Origin: a virus
Direction: 5' to 3' (one strand)
Length of the DNA: 46,057 bases
IMG/VR virus record: IMGVR_UViG_3300005529_000056
Location: 1 to 46,057 of that record
The stretch's first letter is position 1. Every line of letters starts with the position of its first letter. The notes beneath the pieces are model-generated. The model was not told the origin of the DNA. It searched no databases and worked only from the letters and a program-made list of their open reading frames with translations. Position numbers and translations under genes: made by a program. Below, piece after piece: positions 8,926-17,034 of this stretch.

Positions 8926-10284
8926 GTGAAATTTCTATTTAGAAGTGGTTGGGGAGAGTCTTTGGCCCTTGCCCGTCGGGTTGAGGCAGAGGGGAATTTA
9001 GTCCGATTTTCAATTATTGAGTCAACGGTTCAGACCGTGGGGCAGGGATTAATTCCAAAGACAAAGGACTTTCTTGGTTCTGTTTCTTGGGCAGATGTCA
9101 TTGTTTTTGACTCCAATACATTCGACATGCCTTCTGAGGCCGAGAAACTTCGTCTTGCAGGGAAGAATGTCGTCGGGGCGAGTGAACTGTCGGGAAGGTT
9201 GGAGAAAGATCGTCAGCTCGCCGCGAGTATAGCTAGACGTCATAGACTTGAGGTAAATGACTTCAAACGCTTCTCAGGTAAAGAAGCCTGGATCAAGGCC
9301 CGACAGTTCTTGGCAGACTGTGACGAAGATGAAGGTTGGGTTTGGAAACCTGATGGAGAAGGAGATGTAGCACCTACTTACGTAGCATCGACTATTCCTG
9401 AGATGTTGAGAATGTTAGAGTATTTTGAGACTCTCTATTTGAGGGAGAAACAACTACCGGAATTCATTTTGACCCCCAAAATTGAGGGTAAAGAAGTCTC
9501 GACCGAAGCCTGGTTTGATGGACAAAATTTCTTCCTCGCGAATAATACCATTGAAAAAAATCGTTTTTTCAATAAAGACCTAGGTGAAAAAACTGGGTGT
9601 GCGGGAAATGTCGTTTGGGTTTATCCAGAACTCACAGATTGCCCTTTATTTGGAGAGCTTCTCAAACCTCTAGCGCAGGAGTTGAAGGATAAATATCGAG
9701 GACCGATTGACGTCAATGCCATTATCGAAGATGAGTCTCAATTACCCATATTTCTCGAATTCACACCTCGATTTGGTTATGACGCGATTTTTGCACTGAG
9801 TCATTTAATAGAAAATGACTTAGCAGGGTTATTGGCAGACACCGCGATGGGTCGTACTTGGCGTGGACAGGTAAAGACCGATCGTTTTGCAGGTGCGCTT
9901 CGAATTCACATACCCCCGTATCCAGAAGGGACTAATGGACGCGCAGAGGGGGTACCAATCTTCGGTTTTGACCCTTCGCGAGTACAGAGGTCAATTTCAC
10001 CTTGTGAAGTGAGGCTTGACTCACGAGGTCAACCCGAGACCGCGGGGGAAGGGTATGTGTTTGTTCTAAGTGCCGAAGGTCGGAGTCCAGAGGAGGCAAT
10101 GAAGAAGTGTTTACCTACGAAAGATTTCAAAATTCCGCTAATGAGATACCGTACAGACCTTGATTTTGAAATTCAAAAAGAATATGGTGATCTCTTAGAG
10201 ACCAGTTGGATTAAAGGCCCATCTCGTGGTTCAATATTCCTACGGCAAGGGGAGTTGAAAGATGAACTTGGACCGAATACTTGA
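8926..10284 (+). CDS. ATP-grasp enzyme resembling phosphoribosylamine-glycine ligase (PurD/GARS)
   Basis: GTG start two bases after the tailspike stop. Layout matches the GARS type of ATP-grasp: an N-terminal domain with SGWGESLALARRV; a nucleotide-binding lysine segment WKPDGEGDVAPTYV at about 140-153; an EVSTEAWFDGQ segment; and a C-terminal metal-site segment FLEFTPRFGYDA, which matches the GARS signature E-F-N-x-R-F-G-D. About 450 aa is close to the length of bacterial PurD. Sited between tailspike and spanin-like genes rather than with nucleotide genes, it may ligate an amino acid or peptide to some other carboxylate instead of serving purine synthesis. That role is inference; the fold is well supported. 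Confidence 0.7.
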   Translation: MKFLFRSGWGESLALARRVEAEGNLVRFSIIESTVQTVGQGLIPKTKDFLGSVSWADVIVFDSNTFDMPSEAEKLRLAGKNVVGASELSGRLEKDRQLAASIARRHRLEVNDFKRFSGKEAWIKARQFLADCDEDEGWVWKPDGEGDVAPTYVASTIPEMLRMLEYFETLYLREKQLPEFILTPKIEGKEVSTEAWFDGQNFFLANNTIEKNRFFNKDLGEKTGCAGNVVWVYPELTDCPLFGELLKPLAQELKDKYRGPIDVNAIIEDESQLPIFLEFTPRFGYDAIFALSHLIENDLAGLLADTAMGRTWRGQVKTDRFAGALRIHIPPYPEGTNGRAEGVPIFGFDPSRVQRSISPCEVRLDSRGQPETAGEGYVFVLSAEGRSPEEAMKKCLPTKDFKIPLMRYRTDLDFEIQKEYGDLLETSWIKGPSRGSIFLRQGELKDELGPNT

Positions 10285-10678
10285 TGCAATTGTGAAGGTG
10301 GGAGTACCAAGTTTGATTTCTGTCTTGGTCGTGATAGCTGGCCTTGCTTATCTTAGACGACAACAGGATCAACTCGACCGGTCACAGACTCAATTGTCTA
10401 TCGCACAACAACAGACACAACAGACAATCGATCTTCTTAGGGAGTCTGTGAATGCTGAAAAGGATGAACTACATCGAATAGAGAGTGAGTTAGTCGAGTT
10501 TAGGTCTTTTACTCATACACAGCATCATAAGTTGATGCTTATGTCTCTAGAAACCTGTAAGGTTGCTGGCCGGACGCCGCTTATGCAACAGGAATGTAAG
10601 AGTTTTCTCTCTGACCTTGATAACAACATGATTAGTCTGAGTTCTAAATACTCTCTCTTAAGAGGTGAATTGAAGTGA
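10262..10678 (+). CDS. Membrane-anchored coiled-coil protein, candidate inner-membrane spanin
   Basis: It starts inside the 3' end of the ATP-grasp gene (ATG 10262, with GGGGAG upstream). One transmembrane helix at about residues 13-31 (VGVPSLISVLVVIAGLAYL) is followed by a Gln-rich coiled coil (about 32-85) and a polar tail with two cysteines. This is the topology of Rz-type inner-membrane spanins, which act in the last step of lysis of Gram-negative hosts. It is the last clear gene of the late block. No lipoprotein partner was found, so it could instead be a tail tape or other membrane protein. Confidence 0.5.
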   Translation: MNLDRILDAIVKVGVPSLISVLVVIAGLAYLRRQQDQLDRSQTQLSIAQQQTQQTIDLLRESVNAEKDELHRIESELVEFRSFTHTQHHKLMLMSLETCKVAGRTPLMQQECKSFLSDLDNNMISLSSKYSLLRGELK

Positions 10679-10857
10679 CTATTTTACTCCTCGCATATTG
10701 TCCAAAATGTCGTCGACAATATCAGAAGACTGAGATTGCTTCTGAGCCTGGGATTGGGCATGTGTGTTCGGTTTCGGAGAAGGGGGAAATGTCGGATGAC
10801 GTTGATCGGGACGAACAAGAGAATAAACTTCGAGACCTGTATCCGCGTCGTACTTGA
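10675..10857 (+). CDS. Possible 60-aa zinc-ribbon-like protein overlapping the opposing gene
   Basis: GTG start overlaps the upstream stop (GTGA) and is preceded by AGAGGTGA seven bases away, a good ribosome site. The N-terminus has YCPKCRRQYQKTE and a later HVC, suggesting part of a metal-binding knuckle. It lies entirely antisense to the low-complexity C-terminus of the gene on the other strand (10679..11992). Either the two genes truly overlap tail to tail, or this frame is accidental. Confidence 0.3.
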   Translation: MTILLLAYCPKCRRQYQKTEIASEPGIGHVCSVSEKGEMSDDVDRDEQENKLRDLYPRRT

Positions 10858-11992
10858 TACGTTCAATCCACTTAAGTGCAAGCATGTCACTCATTACTCT
10901 CTTGAGACTTTGAAAGTCGGGGAAATATCTCATTGCCTGTTCGAGAATGGTGAAGTTGTCCACAACTCCACTGTGTTTTTTGAAAATCGCTAGAATACGG
11001 TCGACGCCAGCCGTGTTTGAGTGAACTCCAATTTGGGCAAAAGCTTCGTCTCTTGTTTCTTCAGTCTTATTCAAATCTGCGAGGGCCTTTTCTAGGGTGG
11101 AACGTTCGAGTGTAAGACTCTCGTTTTTACAGACTTGAAGAACCATCCCGACCCGCAATAGATGATCCTGTTTCCTTCCGAGCCAGCCTTCTGCTTCGTC
11201 ACCATATTTGTTGATGTAGTCGTGGTACCAATCATCGTACCAAGCAGCGGCTTCGGGGGTGTAGTCAAAAGACCCTCGAAGTTGTCGATAACGAAGAAGC
11301 CCTTCAAGAAGTTTTTGTTTTAAGTCTCGAGCCCACTGAACCCTCACGGGGTCGATTTTTGTCTCGACAAGGGACTCAATTCGGCGTTTACGGTTTGGGG
11401 GAGGGTAGACGACGATGTGACGACTGGTGAAGCCGTGTGCGTGGGCTCGGGCAGGTATTGCTTCGGCTATTGACGACGGTGTTGTACAGCCAAGAAATGT
11501 GAGACAGGCATCTCTAATGGTTATCTTACCCCCGCCTCTTGTACGATAGTCACGTTTATCAGGGGCGTCGGACATGTCGGTGATTATATCAATTAGTTTG
11601 GAGTTATATTGCTGGGTTGAATAAAAGACCGATAATTCACCTGATAAGATCGTCAAAATACCTTTTTTATTATGTGTCCCGTGAGCACCAAGAGTAGCCT
11701 GGAGTTCTTCTGGACTACACGTGCCGTGAAGAACTTCTACTCCAGCTAATTGCAATAGACTAGAAGGAAGGTGAAGGGAAGTTGATTTACGGTCTATTGC
11801 ACTTCGAGCGACAAGCCAAGTCATTATCTGACCTGGGTAGATGGTGTAACGGAGAATACCGTCGCTAATTTTGGGGAGCCAAACTTGACGGTTCAAAACC
11901 GCGGCTACGGTTGTTATCGCACTCCAGTAGTGAAAGATTTCAGGACTCTCCTGTCTTTCATTGTAGGAGAGATAGTCCTCAATCCATCCCAC
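10679..11992 (-). CDS. DUF3987-like primase/helicase-related protein with a degenerate P-loop
   Basis: The N-terminus (residues 1-60, with HYWSAITTVAAVLNRQVWLP) resembles DUF3987 phage proteins related to the helicase part of primase-helicases. The expected Walker A region reads VARSAIDRKST (61-71), keeping Lys-Ser/Thr but lacking the glycines. TFLGCTTPSSIAEAIP follows the usual Walker B/sensor pattern. The C-terminal 40 residues are Gln/Ser/Pro low complexity. It is last in the early block, downstream of the DNA polymerase, so a role at the replication fork is likely. Whether it hydrolyses ATP is doubtful from the motif. Confidence 0.6.
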   Translation of the reverse strand: MGWIEDYLSYNERQESPEIFHYWSAITTVAAVLNRQVWLPKISDGILRYTIYPGQIMTWLVARSAIDRKSTSLHLPSSLLQLAGVEVLHGTCSPEELQATLGAHGTHNKKGILTILSGELSVFYSTQQYNSKLIDIITDMSDAPDKRDYRTRGGGKITIRDACLTFLGCTTPSSIAEAIPARAHAHGFTSRHIVVYPPPNRKRRIESLVETKIDPVRVQWARDLKQKLLEGLLRYRQLRGSFDYTPEAAAWYDDWYHDYINKYGDEAEGWLGRKQDHLLRVGMVLQVCKNESLTLERSTLEKALADLNKTEETRDEAFAQIGVHSNTAGVDRILAIFKKHSGVVDNFTILEQAMRYFPDFQSLKRVMSDMLALKWIERIKYDADTGLEVYSLVRPDQRHPTFPPSPKPNTHAQSQAQKQSQSSDIVDDILDNMRGVK

Positions 11993-12186
11993 GACTGACC
12001 TCTCTTTGTTAATGAGTTATTTGAGAGGGGAGTTCTAATGTTTGGTTGTCGATATATTGACTTGTTTGTGTTGGAGTTGCTGTAGGTGTTGGTGTAGGTA
12101 TTTTCATGGGGGTTGATGTTAGAGTATGAGATATTACAAGACCCTGTAAAAAGAGGTTGATGATTTGACTTATTAATGTCACTCAA
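11993..12186 (-). other. Intergenic stretch with two weak overlapping frames
   Basis: This 194-base gap lies between the polymerase and the DUF3987-like gene. Two minus-strand frames compete. A TTG-started, Asn/Ser/Thr-rich frame (12186 down to 11914) runs into the next gene. A 32-codon ATG frame (12107 down to 12009) encodes a Pro-Thr repeat (KIPTPTPTATPTQT). Neither has a clear ribosome site. I cannot tell whether either is expressed. Confidence 0.25.
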
Positions 12187-14637
12187 TTAACTCCACTTCA
12201 GACCGAGTCTTGCCCATTCAGCTGGTTTGTACTGTTCACCCCAAGACGGGCCATGTGTGATTTCGTGAGGGATGACGAGTTCACGCCCATGAACCATAAC
12301 CGGAAGGTAAGTCGCTCTTTTAATGAGGTCTGTGACCTCGGCGCGGTCAATACGGCGATGCGAGATCGTAATAGAGTCATGCGTTTGGGTCTTGATAGAA
12401 GCAGGCATTCCGGTCCGAGTAAAATGGTCGTGCAGAAATCGCATTGCATGACATGTAAGGTGAGTAACGGCGCTTTGTGCTTTCCACGAGAGGGCTTCTC
12501 GGAGCATGTCTTCGTTGTGGAGACCAAAGAATTCTTTTTTGGTTCCATAGATATTTGTTAACCAACGTCCTTTCTTGAGCTCGAAATCAGTTCTATCCCA
12601 CCACTCTCTTAAAGGGGGAGTTATGACACGAGACTCAATTTGTTTTGCTTGGGCTTCGGTTAAGAAGATGTTCTCGGCCCGAAGCACCATGCAAAGTTTG
12701 CGAGCACCCATTTTGTAGGAGAAGCCGTTTTTACACCGTTTTGCGAGATACCGTTCGGAGTGGACACATTCCTGCTCCCCGAGGGCGAGACATTTTTGAC
12801 AAAGTTTCGGAATCGAATTGATTAATTCGTCAGGAGGTAGACCAAGAGCAGTATTATATCCACGGAAAATAACACAAGCAGCAATACGGTGAACATCCTT
12901 GCCCGAAAGAAGCGCGGAGATGTAAAAGAGGTCGTTGGAGTCCCACGCGACGACGTGAGGTTCAGCCTGAGTAAAATCGAAGTTGGTAAGCTCGTCTGTT
13001 TCTGAGTTATTAGGTATGAACATAGACCGGAGATTTCTGGGTATGTTCTGCATTTGTGGGCCGGCCTTTTTCTTGGGTTTGAGCAAATGTCCTTCATCTG
13101 CTCCTTCGGAAGCAAGACGACCCGTTTTCGCTTTAGAGAGATCGTAGGATGCATGATAAAAACCTTGGGGGTCTGTTGTCAGTTGGGTGAAGGTTGATAA
13201 GAGGGTTCGTTGTTGGGTTATGGCAATACAGTTGGTAATAACCCCTTGAGATTCAGGCCACTTGTGGGCGTAGGAGAGGAGTTTTTCTTCAGTAATTTGG
13301 GGTTTTTTACTTATCGGAGTTATAGAGGGTTTGATGTTGTAGCGATCGAAGACCCGTAGCATGTCTATTGGGGATTTCGTATTAGGTACCCAACCAAGTT
13401 CCGCCCTAATTTCGTCTTCACTTTGATTAATAACACTCTCAAAACGAGAGATTAAAATGGCCTTTTTCTTCTTGTCAACTCGAAAACCCTCTTTTCGCAT
13501 GTTGAAGAGTACATCCCACTGACTCTGTTTTTCAGACATGTAGTAGTCATACATCCCCAATTCTTTCAGGTCTTCGATCTCGGCCCAAGCAACTTCAAGT
13601 GTGAGGGCCGCGTCTTTACATCCGTAGACCTGGAATTGTTCATCCGAGACCCGCTCTTCTGATTCGTGTTTACCAGACTCATCTTTGTAGTATTCTTCTT
13701 CTGTGTAGATGGAGACGAGGAAATCGAGAGCGTGAGGAAGGTCAGCAGCCAAGTAGCGATGAGCATACATGGTATCAAAGCCCTTGGCCATGTAGGGGCA
13801 GATAATACCATTACGGTATAGATGCCAAGTATCAAAGAGTCCATTTTGGGTGACATATCTCTTATACTCCAAAGAAAGGAGACGTTGAATACGTCTCCAA
13901 AGGATCGCTTCTTGTTCAAGAGACCAGTAAGAAGTACGGTCTTGACGTGCGAAGGGGATACAGAAACCCTCTTTGGGATCAGAGGAGAAAGAAATAACGG
14001 TGGGAATCCAGTTCATGTGAGGTCCGCCTCGACGGGTCTCAATATCAAAAGAGAGCCATTCTCCCTTTTCGAGATGGCGAATCCAATCACAAGCCTCTTG
14101 GAAGGAAGGAAGGATGTTGTAGTGACGAAGGGGACGATGAATTTCTGGAAATTCACTCTCGCGTTTTGCCCGTGCGATGTCAAATTCGACGACAGGAGAC
14201 ATTTCCCAGTTTCCCTGAATGACGTAAGAGGGGTGGAAAGTGGGAATCATCTTTTTTCGGATAAAAGATTGAAGTTTGGAGCCCCTTCGGTGGGTTATAT
14301 CGTTGTAGTGGAAATTACTGAGACTGATTAGGGCATGGTTTCCGAGAGGGACTATACAGTTGAGGTTAGGGAGATTGGAAAGTTCTCTGAAAAGACGAGG
14401 CTGTTCGGCTCGAAGTTCGGAGTCGGATGGGTCGTTGTGATGAGAGAAGGCGTGAATTGCGTTGGTGAGATAGACATCTTCTCTTCTAAGTCCATTCCTC
14501 GCCAGATACCGCATAAGCATCTGGCCTGTTGGGCCAACGAAAGGACGCCCTTGTGCGACCTCCTCCACTCCACCCTTCATTCCTACGAAAGCAAGTTTTG
14601 CGGTTTTAGGCCCTTCAGGGCCGACATAATAGGTCAT
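12187..14637 (-). CDS. Family A DNA polymerase fused to an N-terminal uracil-DNA-glycosylase-like domain
   Basis: The 816-aa replicative polymerase has three parts. Residues 1-160 match family-4-type uracil glycosylases: GRPFVGPTGQML (30-41), LGNHAL (98-103) and HPSY (135-138). However, the catalytic first motif is degenerate (GMKGGVEEV in place of GExPGxxED) and the iron-sulphur cysteines are absent. The 3'-5' exonuclease keeps FDIET (197-201), QNGLFDTWHL and YGCKDA. The polymerase part has GRLASEG, MQNIPRNLR, motif A DFTQAEPHVVAW (about 553), motif B RYLAKRCKNGFSYK (about 630) and motif C QTHDSI (about 750). Motif B has Asn where E. coli Pol I has Phe762. A CQKC...C insertion precedes motif B. 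The start overlaps the zinc-ribbon gene upstream by ATGA. Confidence 0.92.
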   Translation of the reverse strand: MTYYVGPEGPKTAKLAFVGMKGGVEEVAQGRPFVGPTGQMLMRYLARNGLRREDVYLTNAIHAFSHHNDPSDSELRAEQPRLFRELSNLPNLNCIVPLGNHALISLSNFHYNDITHRRGSKLQSFIRKKMIPTFHPSYVIQGNWEMSPVVEFDIARAKRESEFPEIHRPLRHYNILPSFQEACDWIRHLEKGEWLSFDIETRRGGPHMNWIPTVISFSSDPKEGFCIPFARQDRTSYWSLEQEAILWRRIQRLLSLEYKRYVTQNGLFDTWHLYRNGIICPYMAKGFDTMYAHRYLAADLPHALDFLVSIYTEEEYYKDESGKHESEERVSDEQFQVYGCKDAALTLEVAWAEIEDLKELGMYDYYMSEKQSQWDVLFNMRKEGFRVDKKKKAILISRFESVINQSEDEIRAELGWVPNTKSPIDMLRVFDRYNIKPSITPISKKPQITEEKLLSYAHKWPESQGVITNCIAITQQRTLLSTFTQLTTDPQGFYHASYDLSKAKTGRLASEGADEGHLLKPKKKAGPQMQNIPRNLRSMFIPNNSETDELTNFDFTQAEPHVVAWDSNDLFYISALLSGKDVHRIAACVIFRGYNTALGLPPDELINSIPKLCQKCLALGEQECVHSERYLAKRCKNGFSYKMGARKLCMVLRAENIFLTEAQAKQIESRVITPPLREWWDRTDFELKKGRWLTNIYGTKKEFFGLHNEDMLREALSWKAQSAVTHLTCHAMRFLHDHFTRTGMPASIKTQTHDSITISHRRIDRAEVTDLIKRATYLPVMVHGRELVIPHEITHGPSWGEQYKPAEWARLGLKWS

Positions 14638-14822
14638 CGTGGAGTATTCTCCAATCGCACTTCATTTTTACAATCATCACAGTTGGCGGTTCGGGGCAAG
14701 GGCCAACCACCTAAACCATCCCAGGGTAGATGCTGAACACGTCCACAATATGGACAGACGTATTTAATCGAGAAACGATGTTTTTGAATGTCGTATTCGG
14801 GTTGACCTTGTGCATGTTTCAT
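14634..14822 (-). CDS. 62-aa zinc-ribbon protein upstream of the polymerase
   Basis: Two CxxC pairs (VCPYCGRVQHLPW and NCDDCKNEV) about 24 residues apart form a classic zinc ribbon. Start ATG 14822 overlaps the stop of a 35-aa frame upstream (ATGA), and its own stop overlaps the polymerase start, so the three are probably translated together. The glycosylase-like domain of the next gene lacks its own cysteine cluster, so this ribbon could partner the polymerase. That is speculation based on position. Confidence 0.7.
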   Translation of the reverse strand: MKHAQGQPEYDIQKHRFSIKYVCPYCGRVQHLPWDGLGGWPLPRTANCDDCKNEVRLENTPR

Positions 14823-14926
14823 TGTCTAAACCATTTATTAATGAGACGACTATGATGTCTGCAGAGTGGAACAGGGACTGTACTCCACCCAAAGAGACGA
14901 CATTTGAAAAATGGCCAGTGACACAT
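14819..14926 (-). CDS. Possible 35-aa protein between methyltransferase and zinc ribbon
   Basis: ATG 14926 lies three bases after the methyltransferase stop, and the TGA overlaps the next start (ATGA). Such tight packing is the rule in this operon and supports a real gene. The product is rich in Trp, Cys, His and Arg (MCHWPFFKCRLFGW). I recognise no family. It fills the only gap between its neighbours. Confidence 0.4.
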   Translation of the reverse strand: MCHWPFFKCRLFGWSTVPVPLCRHHSRLINKWFRQ

Positions 14927-14929
14927 AAA

Positions 14930-16306
14930 TTAACCTATCTCTTCGACAATCACATTGGAGTTTGTAGAATTTGGAGAGTGCACTTTTGCCAAGCGGACGT
15001 TAATCCCATTCCATTGATCTTGGTCTTTCTCACAAACCCAAAATTTTCGTCCTAGAGATTTGGCTGCGGCCGCCACTACTCCCGACCCCGCATAGCAGTC
15101 CAAAACTAACTCCCCTGGAACCGTCGAGAGTTCGATTAGTTCTTTAATGAGTTCAATAGGCTTCTCCGCGATATTCGTCCGCGCCGAAGACGGCACGGAA
15201 TCGTAGATAAAAACATTCCCTCCAGAACGCTTTTGATTAAGACGTCTCGTCCGGTTTGAGATAAACAAGATGGGCTCCCATTGATTAGCATAACGGAAGT
15301 CCCAATCAACAACGGAACCAGTATTTTTGACCCAAACAAGTGGAATTGGATCGACGTCAAAACCGAGACTGTCGAATATTCCTTTTGTCTCGACCCACAT
15401 TTTGATACCGAAGAAGACGTAAATATGTGCATTGTCTTTTGCGACTCTTTGTAATTCCTTGGCTACGAGACGAAGGTGCGCCATCGCGGCAACAGGATCG
15501 TCGTCGAAGTGAAGGTTTTCATACCGACCTATTCCCCCAGGTTGGAGAACACCATATGGCGGGTCAATGATGATACAGTCAGCAAATTTATCGGGGAGTT
15601 TTTCGAGTTCGACAAGACAGTCACCATGAATGATCTGTCCACGATCTTCGACATGTCCGGCTTTCTTAAGACGGCGCATGTCCCATTCACGTTCGAGCTC
15701 CTCTAGACGGCGATCGATACGTCGAAAAGCGTCAGAGACGCTATCACACTCTTTGAGTTCAGGCATTATGTCAAGACACGCTGCAAGAGCGAGATCGCGA
15801 CTCACACGTGATTGATCGACACCAAGAAGTTCTGCGGTCTTGGTTTGGTTCCAAACTGGAACTTCTCGAATGGGGAGAATACGACCTTCGACTCCATCTT
15901 CGGTAATGGTGCCTGTGAAGTTGTGTGAAGTCGAGGGGAGTGCGGGCTCGGTTTGATTGGCGTATCTGGCGAGTTTGAGTTTGTGAATTTCCTCAGTCAG
16001 ACGGACACGTTCGTCCCACTCTAGATCTTTTCGTTGGATGTTTTCTTCGAGTTCAATTTCTCTGGCCTTGATTTCGTCGACTTCGTCGATGTAAAGAGCA
16101 TGTATACGAGGTCGATTAAGTTCTTGATGTGCGCGAAAACGGCGGCCGCCAGCAAGAAGGTTGTTGTCACGGTCCAGAAGAATGGGTTCAAGACAACCGT
16201 CATATCTAGTGATCGATTCTTTGAGGGCCTCGATGTCACCATAGTCTTTTCTAAACCGTTCGCCGACCTTTATTTCGCGGAGTAGGACGTCGTGAAAGTT
16301 CATCAT
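14930..16306 (-). CDS. ParB-domain / DNA methyltransferase fusion
   Basis: The N-terminal ParB-like domain has LLAGGRRFRAHQEL (50-63) and ENIQRKDLEWDE (89-100). It is followed by a helix-turn-helix (TKTAELLGVDQSRVSRDLAL, about 155-173), as in ParB/KorB proteins. The C-terminal half is a beta-class N6-adenine or N4-cytosine methyltransferase: DPPYG (about 248) comes first and the SAM-binding LDCYAGSGV (about 400) second. The domain order suggests a sequence-specific binder that methylates DNA, either to protect against host restriction or to mark phage DNA. It ends in VEEIG, the C-terminal peptide shared by several early proteins. Start ATG 16306 has GGAG seven bases upstream. Confidence 0.85.
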   Translation of the reverse strand: MMNFHDVLLREIKVGERFRKDYGDIEALKESITRYDGCLEPILLDRDNNLLAGGRRFRAHQELNRPRIHALYIDEVDEIKAREIELEENIQRKDLEWDERVRLTEEIHKLKLARYANQTEPALPSTSHNFTGTITEDGVEGRILPIREVPVWNQTKTAELLGVDQSRVSRDLALAACLDIMPELKECDSVSDAFRRIDRRLEELEREWDMRRLKKAGHVEDRGQIIHGDCLVELEKLPDKFADCIIIDPPYGVLQPGGIGRYENLHFDDDPVAAMAHLRLVAKELQRVAKDNAHIYVFFGIKMWVETKGIFDSLGFDVDPIPLVWVKNTGSVVDWDFRYANQWEPILFISNRTRRLNQKRSGGNVFIYDSVPSSARTNIAEKPIELIKELIELSTVPGELVLDCYAGSGVVAAAAKSLGRKFWVCEKDQDQWNGINVRLAKVHSPNSTNSNVIVEEIG

Positions 16307-16457
16307 TTAAGTACTCCAAATACATTGCCTTTTTGAGTTCGTGCCATTTTCCAAGGACTCCGTGGCGGCGTTTCCATTTCCGACCCCAGATCATGTAGTA
16401 TACTTCTCGAAAAGAAAGGCCGGTCTTAAATTCGTCATAAGACATTAATGTAGACAT
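16251..16457 (-). CDS. Small conserved-looking phage protein (68 aa)
   Basis: The sequence MSYDEFKTGLSFREVYYMIW followed by KRRHGVLGKWHELKKAMYLEYL has the look of a small tryptophan- and lysine-rich phage protein seen next to replication genes. I know no function. ATG 16457 directly abuts the stop of the 49-aa gene upstream. Its 3' end overlaps the methyltransferase start by 56 bases, an unusually long overlap for this genome. Confidence 0.6.
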   Translation of the reverse strand: MSTLMSYDEFKTGLSFREVYYMIWGRKWKRRHGVLGKWHELKKAMYLEYLNDELSRRPTPRNKGRRTV

Positions 16458-16607
16458 CTACCTCGTCTCAGGAGTACTTTTGACTGTTAGATCTATACCT
16501 GAAAATGGGTTTTCTACCCTGAGTGTGATGATATAATTTGTTCCTAGTTGGCGCTGAAGTCGGTCGACTATTATCTGCATTTCTGGAAGAATTTTTTCGT
16601 CAGACAT
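16458..16607 (-). CDS. 49-aa hypothetical protein
   Basis: ATG 16607 is preceded by AAGGTAG about nine bases upstream, and the stop is adjacent to the next ATG at 16457. The product begins MSDEKILPEMQIIVDRLQRQ and ends VKSTPETR; it is a short amphipathic helix followed by a strand-like segment. Function unknown. The ribosome site and exact abutment argue that it is real despite its size. Confidence 0.55.
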   Translation of the reverse strand: MSDEKILPEMQIIVDRLQRQLGTNYIITLRVENPFSGIDLTVKSTPETR

Positions 16608-16623
16608 AAATTATCTACCTTGT

Positions 16624-17025
16624 TCAATTTGGTGATGAAAAGATAAGACATGGTGATGCATCTGGACATTCCAGAAACCCACCAAAAATACCGACATTTG
16701 GCGGTATCGTTAGGGGATGATCGAGTTTGATGAGTGTATGTGGTGGTAAGAGTATTGAACAATTTTCTTGCCCCGCTTGGAGTAGTGCGTGTTGTATGGC
16801 CTCTGTGAGATTAGAGGTTGTAGACAAAATAGTGGAAATTACACACGTATCTCTGTCTGTCTCTAATTCGTTGAGGACTGTAAGTTCGTCGGGTAAAGAT
16901 CTTCGACCAGCAAGATCGTTGTGAGGTCGTTGATGAGTAATGATGGAGTAGAGTGTCATAATAACGAATATCGATATTGTGAGGATTTCTAGCCAAATAT
17001 CCCAACGATTTTTGTAAATCGACAT
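16624..17025 (-). CDS. Single-pass membrane protein (133 aa)
   Basis: One transmembrane helix at about residues 11-29 (WLEILTISIFVIMTLYSII) is followed by a polar domain with three cysteines and a segment (CSILLPPHTLIKLDHPLTIPP) that resembles the first rungs of a pectate-lyase-like beta-helix. The charge pattern puts the C-terminal domain outside the cytoplasm. No family was recognised. It could act on the host envelope or in exclusion of other phages. Confidence 0.5.
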   Translation of the reverse strand: MSIYKNRWDIWLEILTISIFVIMTLYSIITHQRPHNDLAGRRSLPDELTVLNELETDRDTCVISTILSTTSNLTEAIQHALLQAGQENCSILLPPHTLIKLDHPLTIPPNVGIFGGFLECPDASPCLIFSSPN

Positions 17026-17034
17026 AATCTTGGT

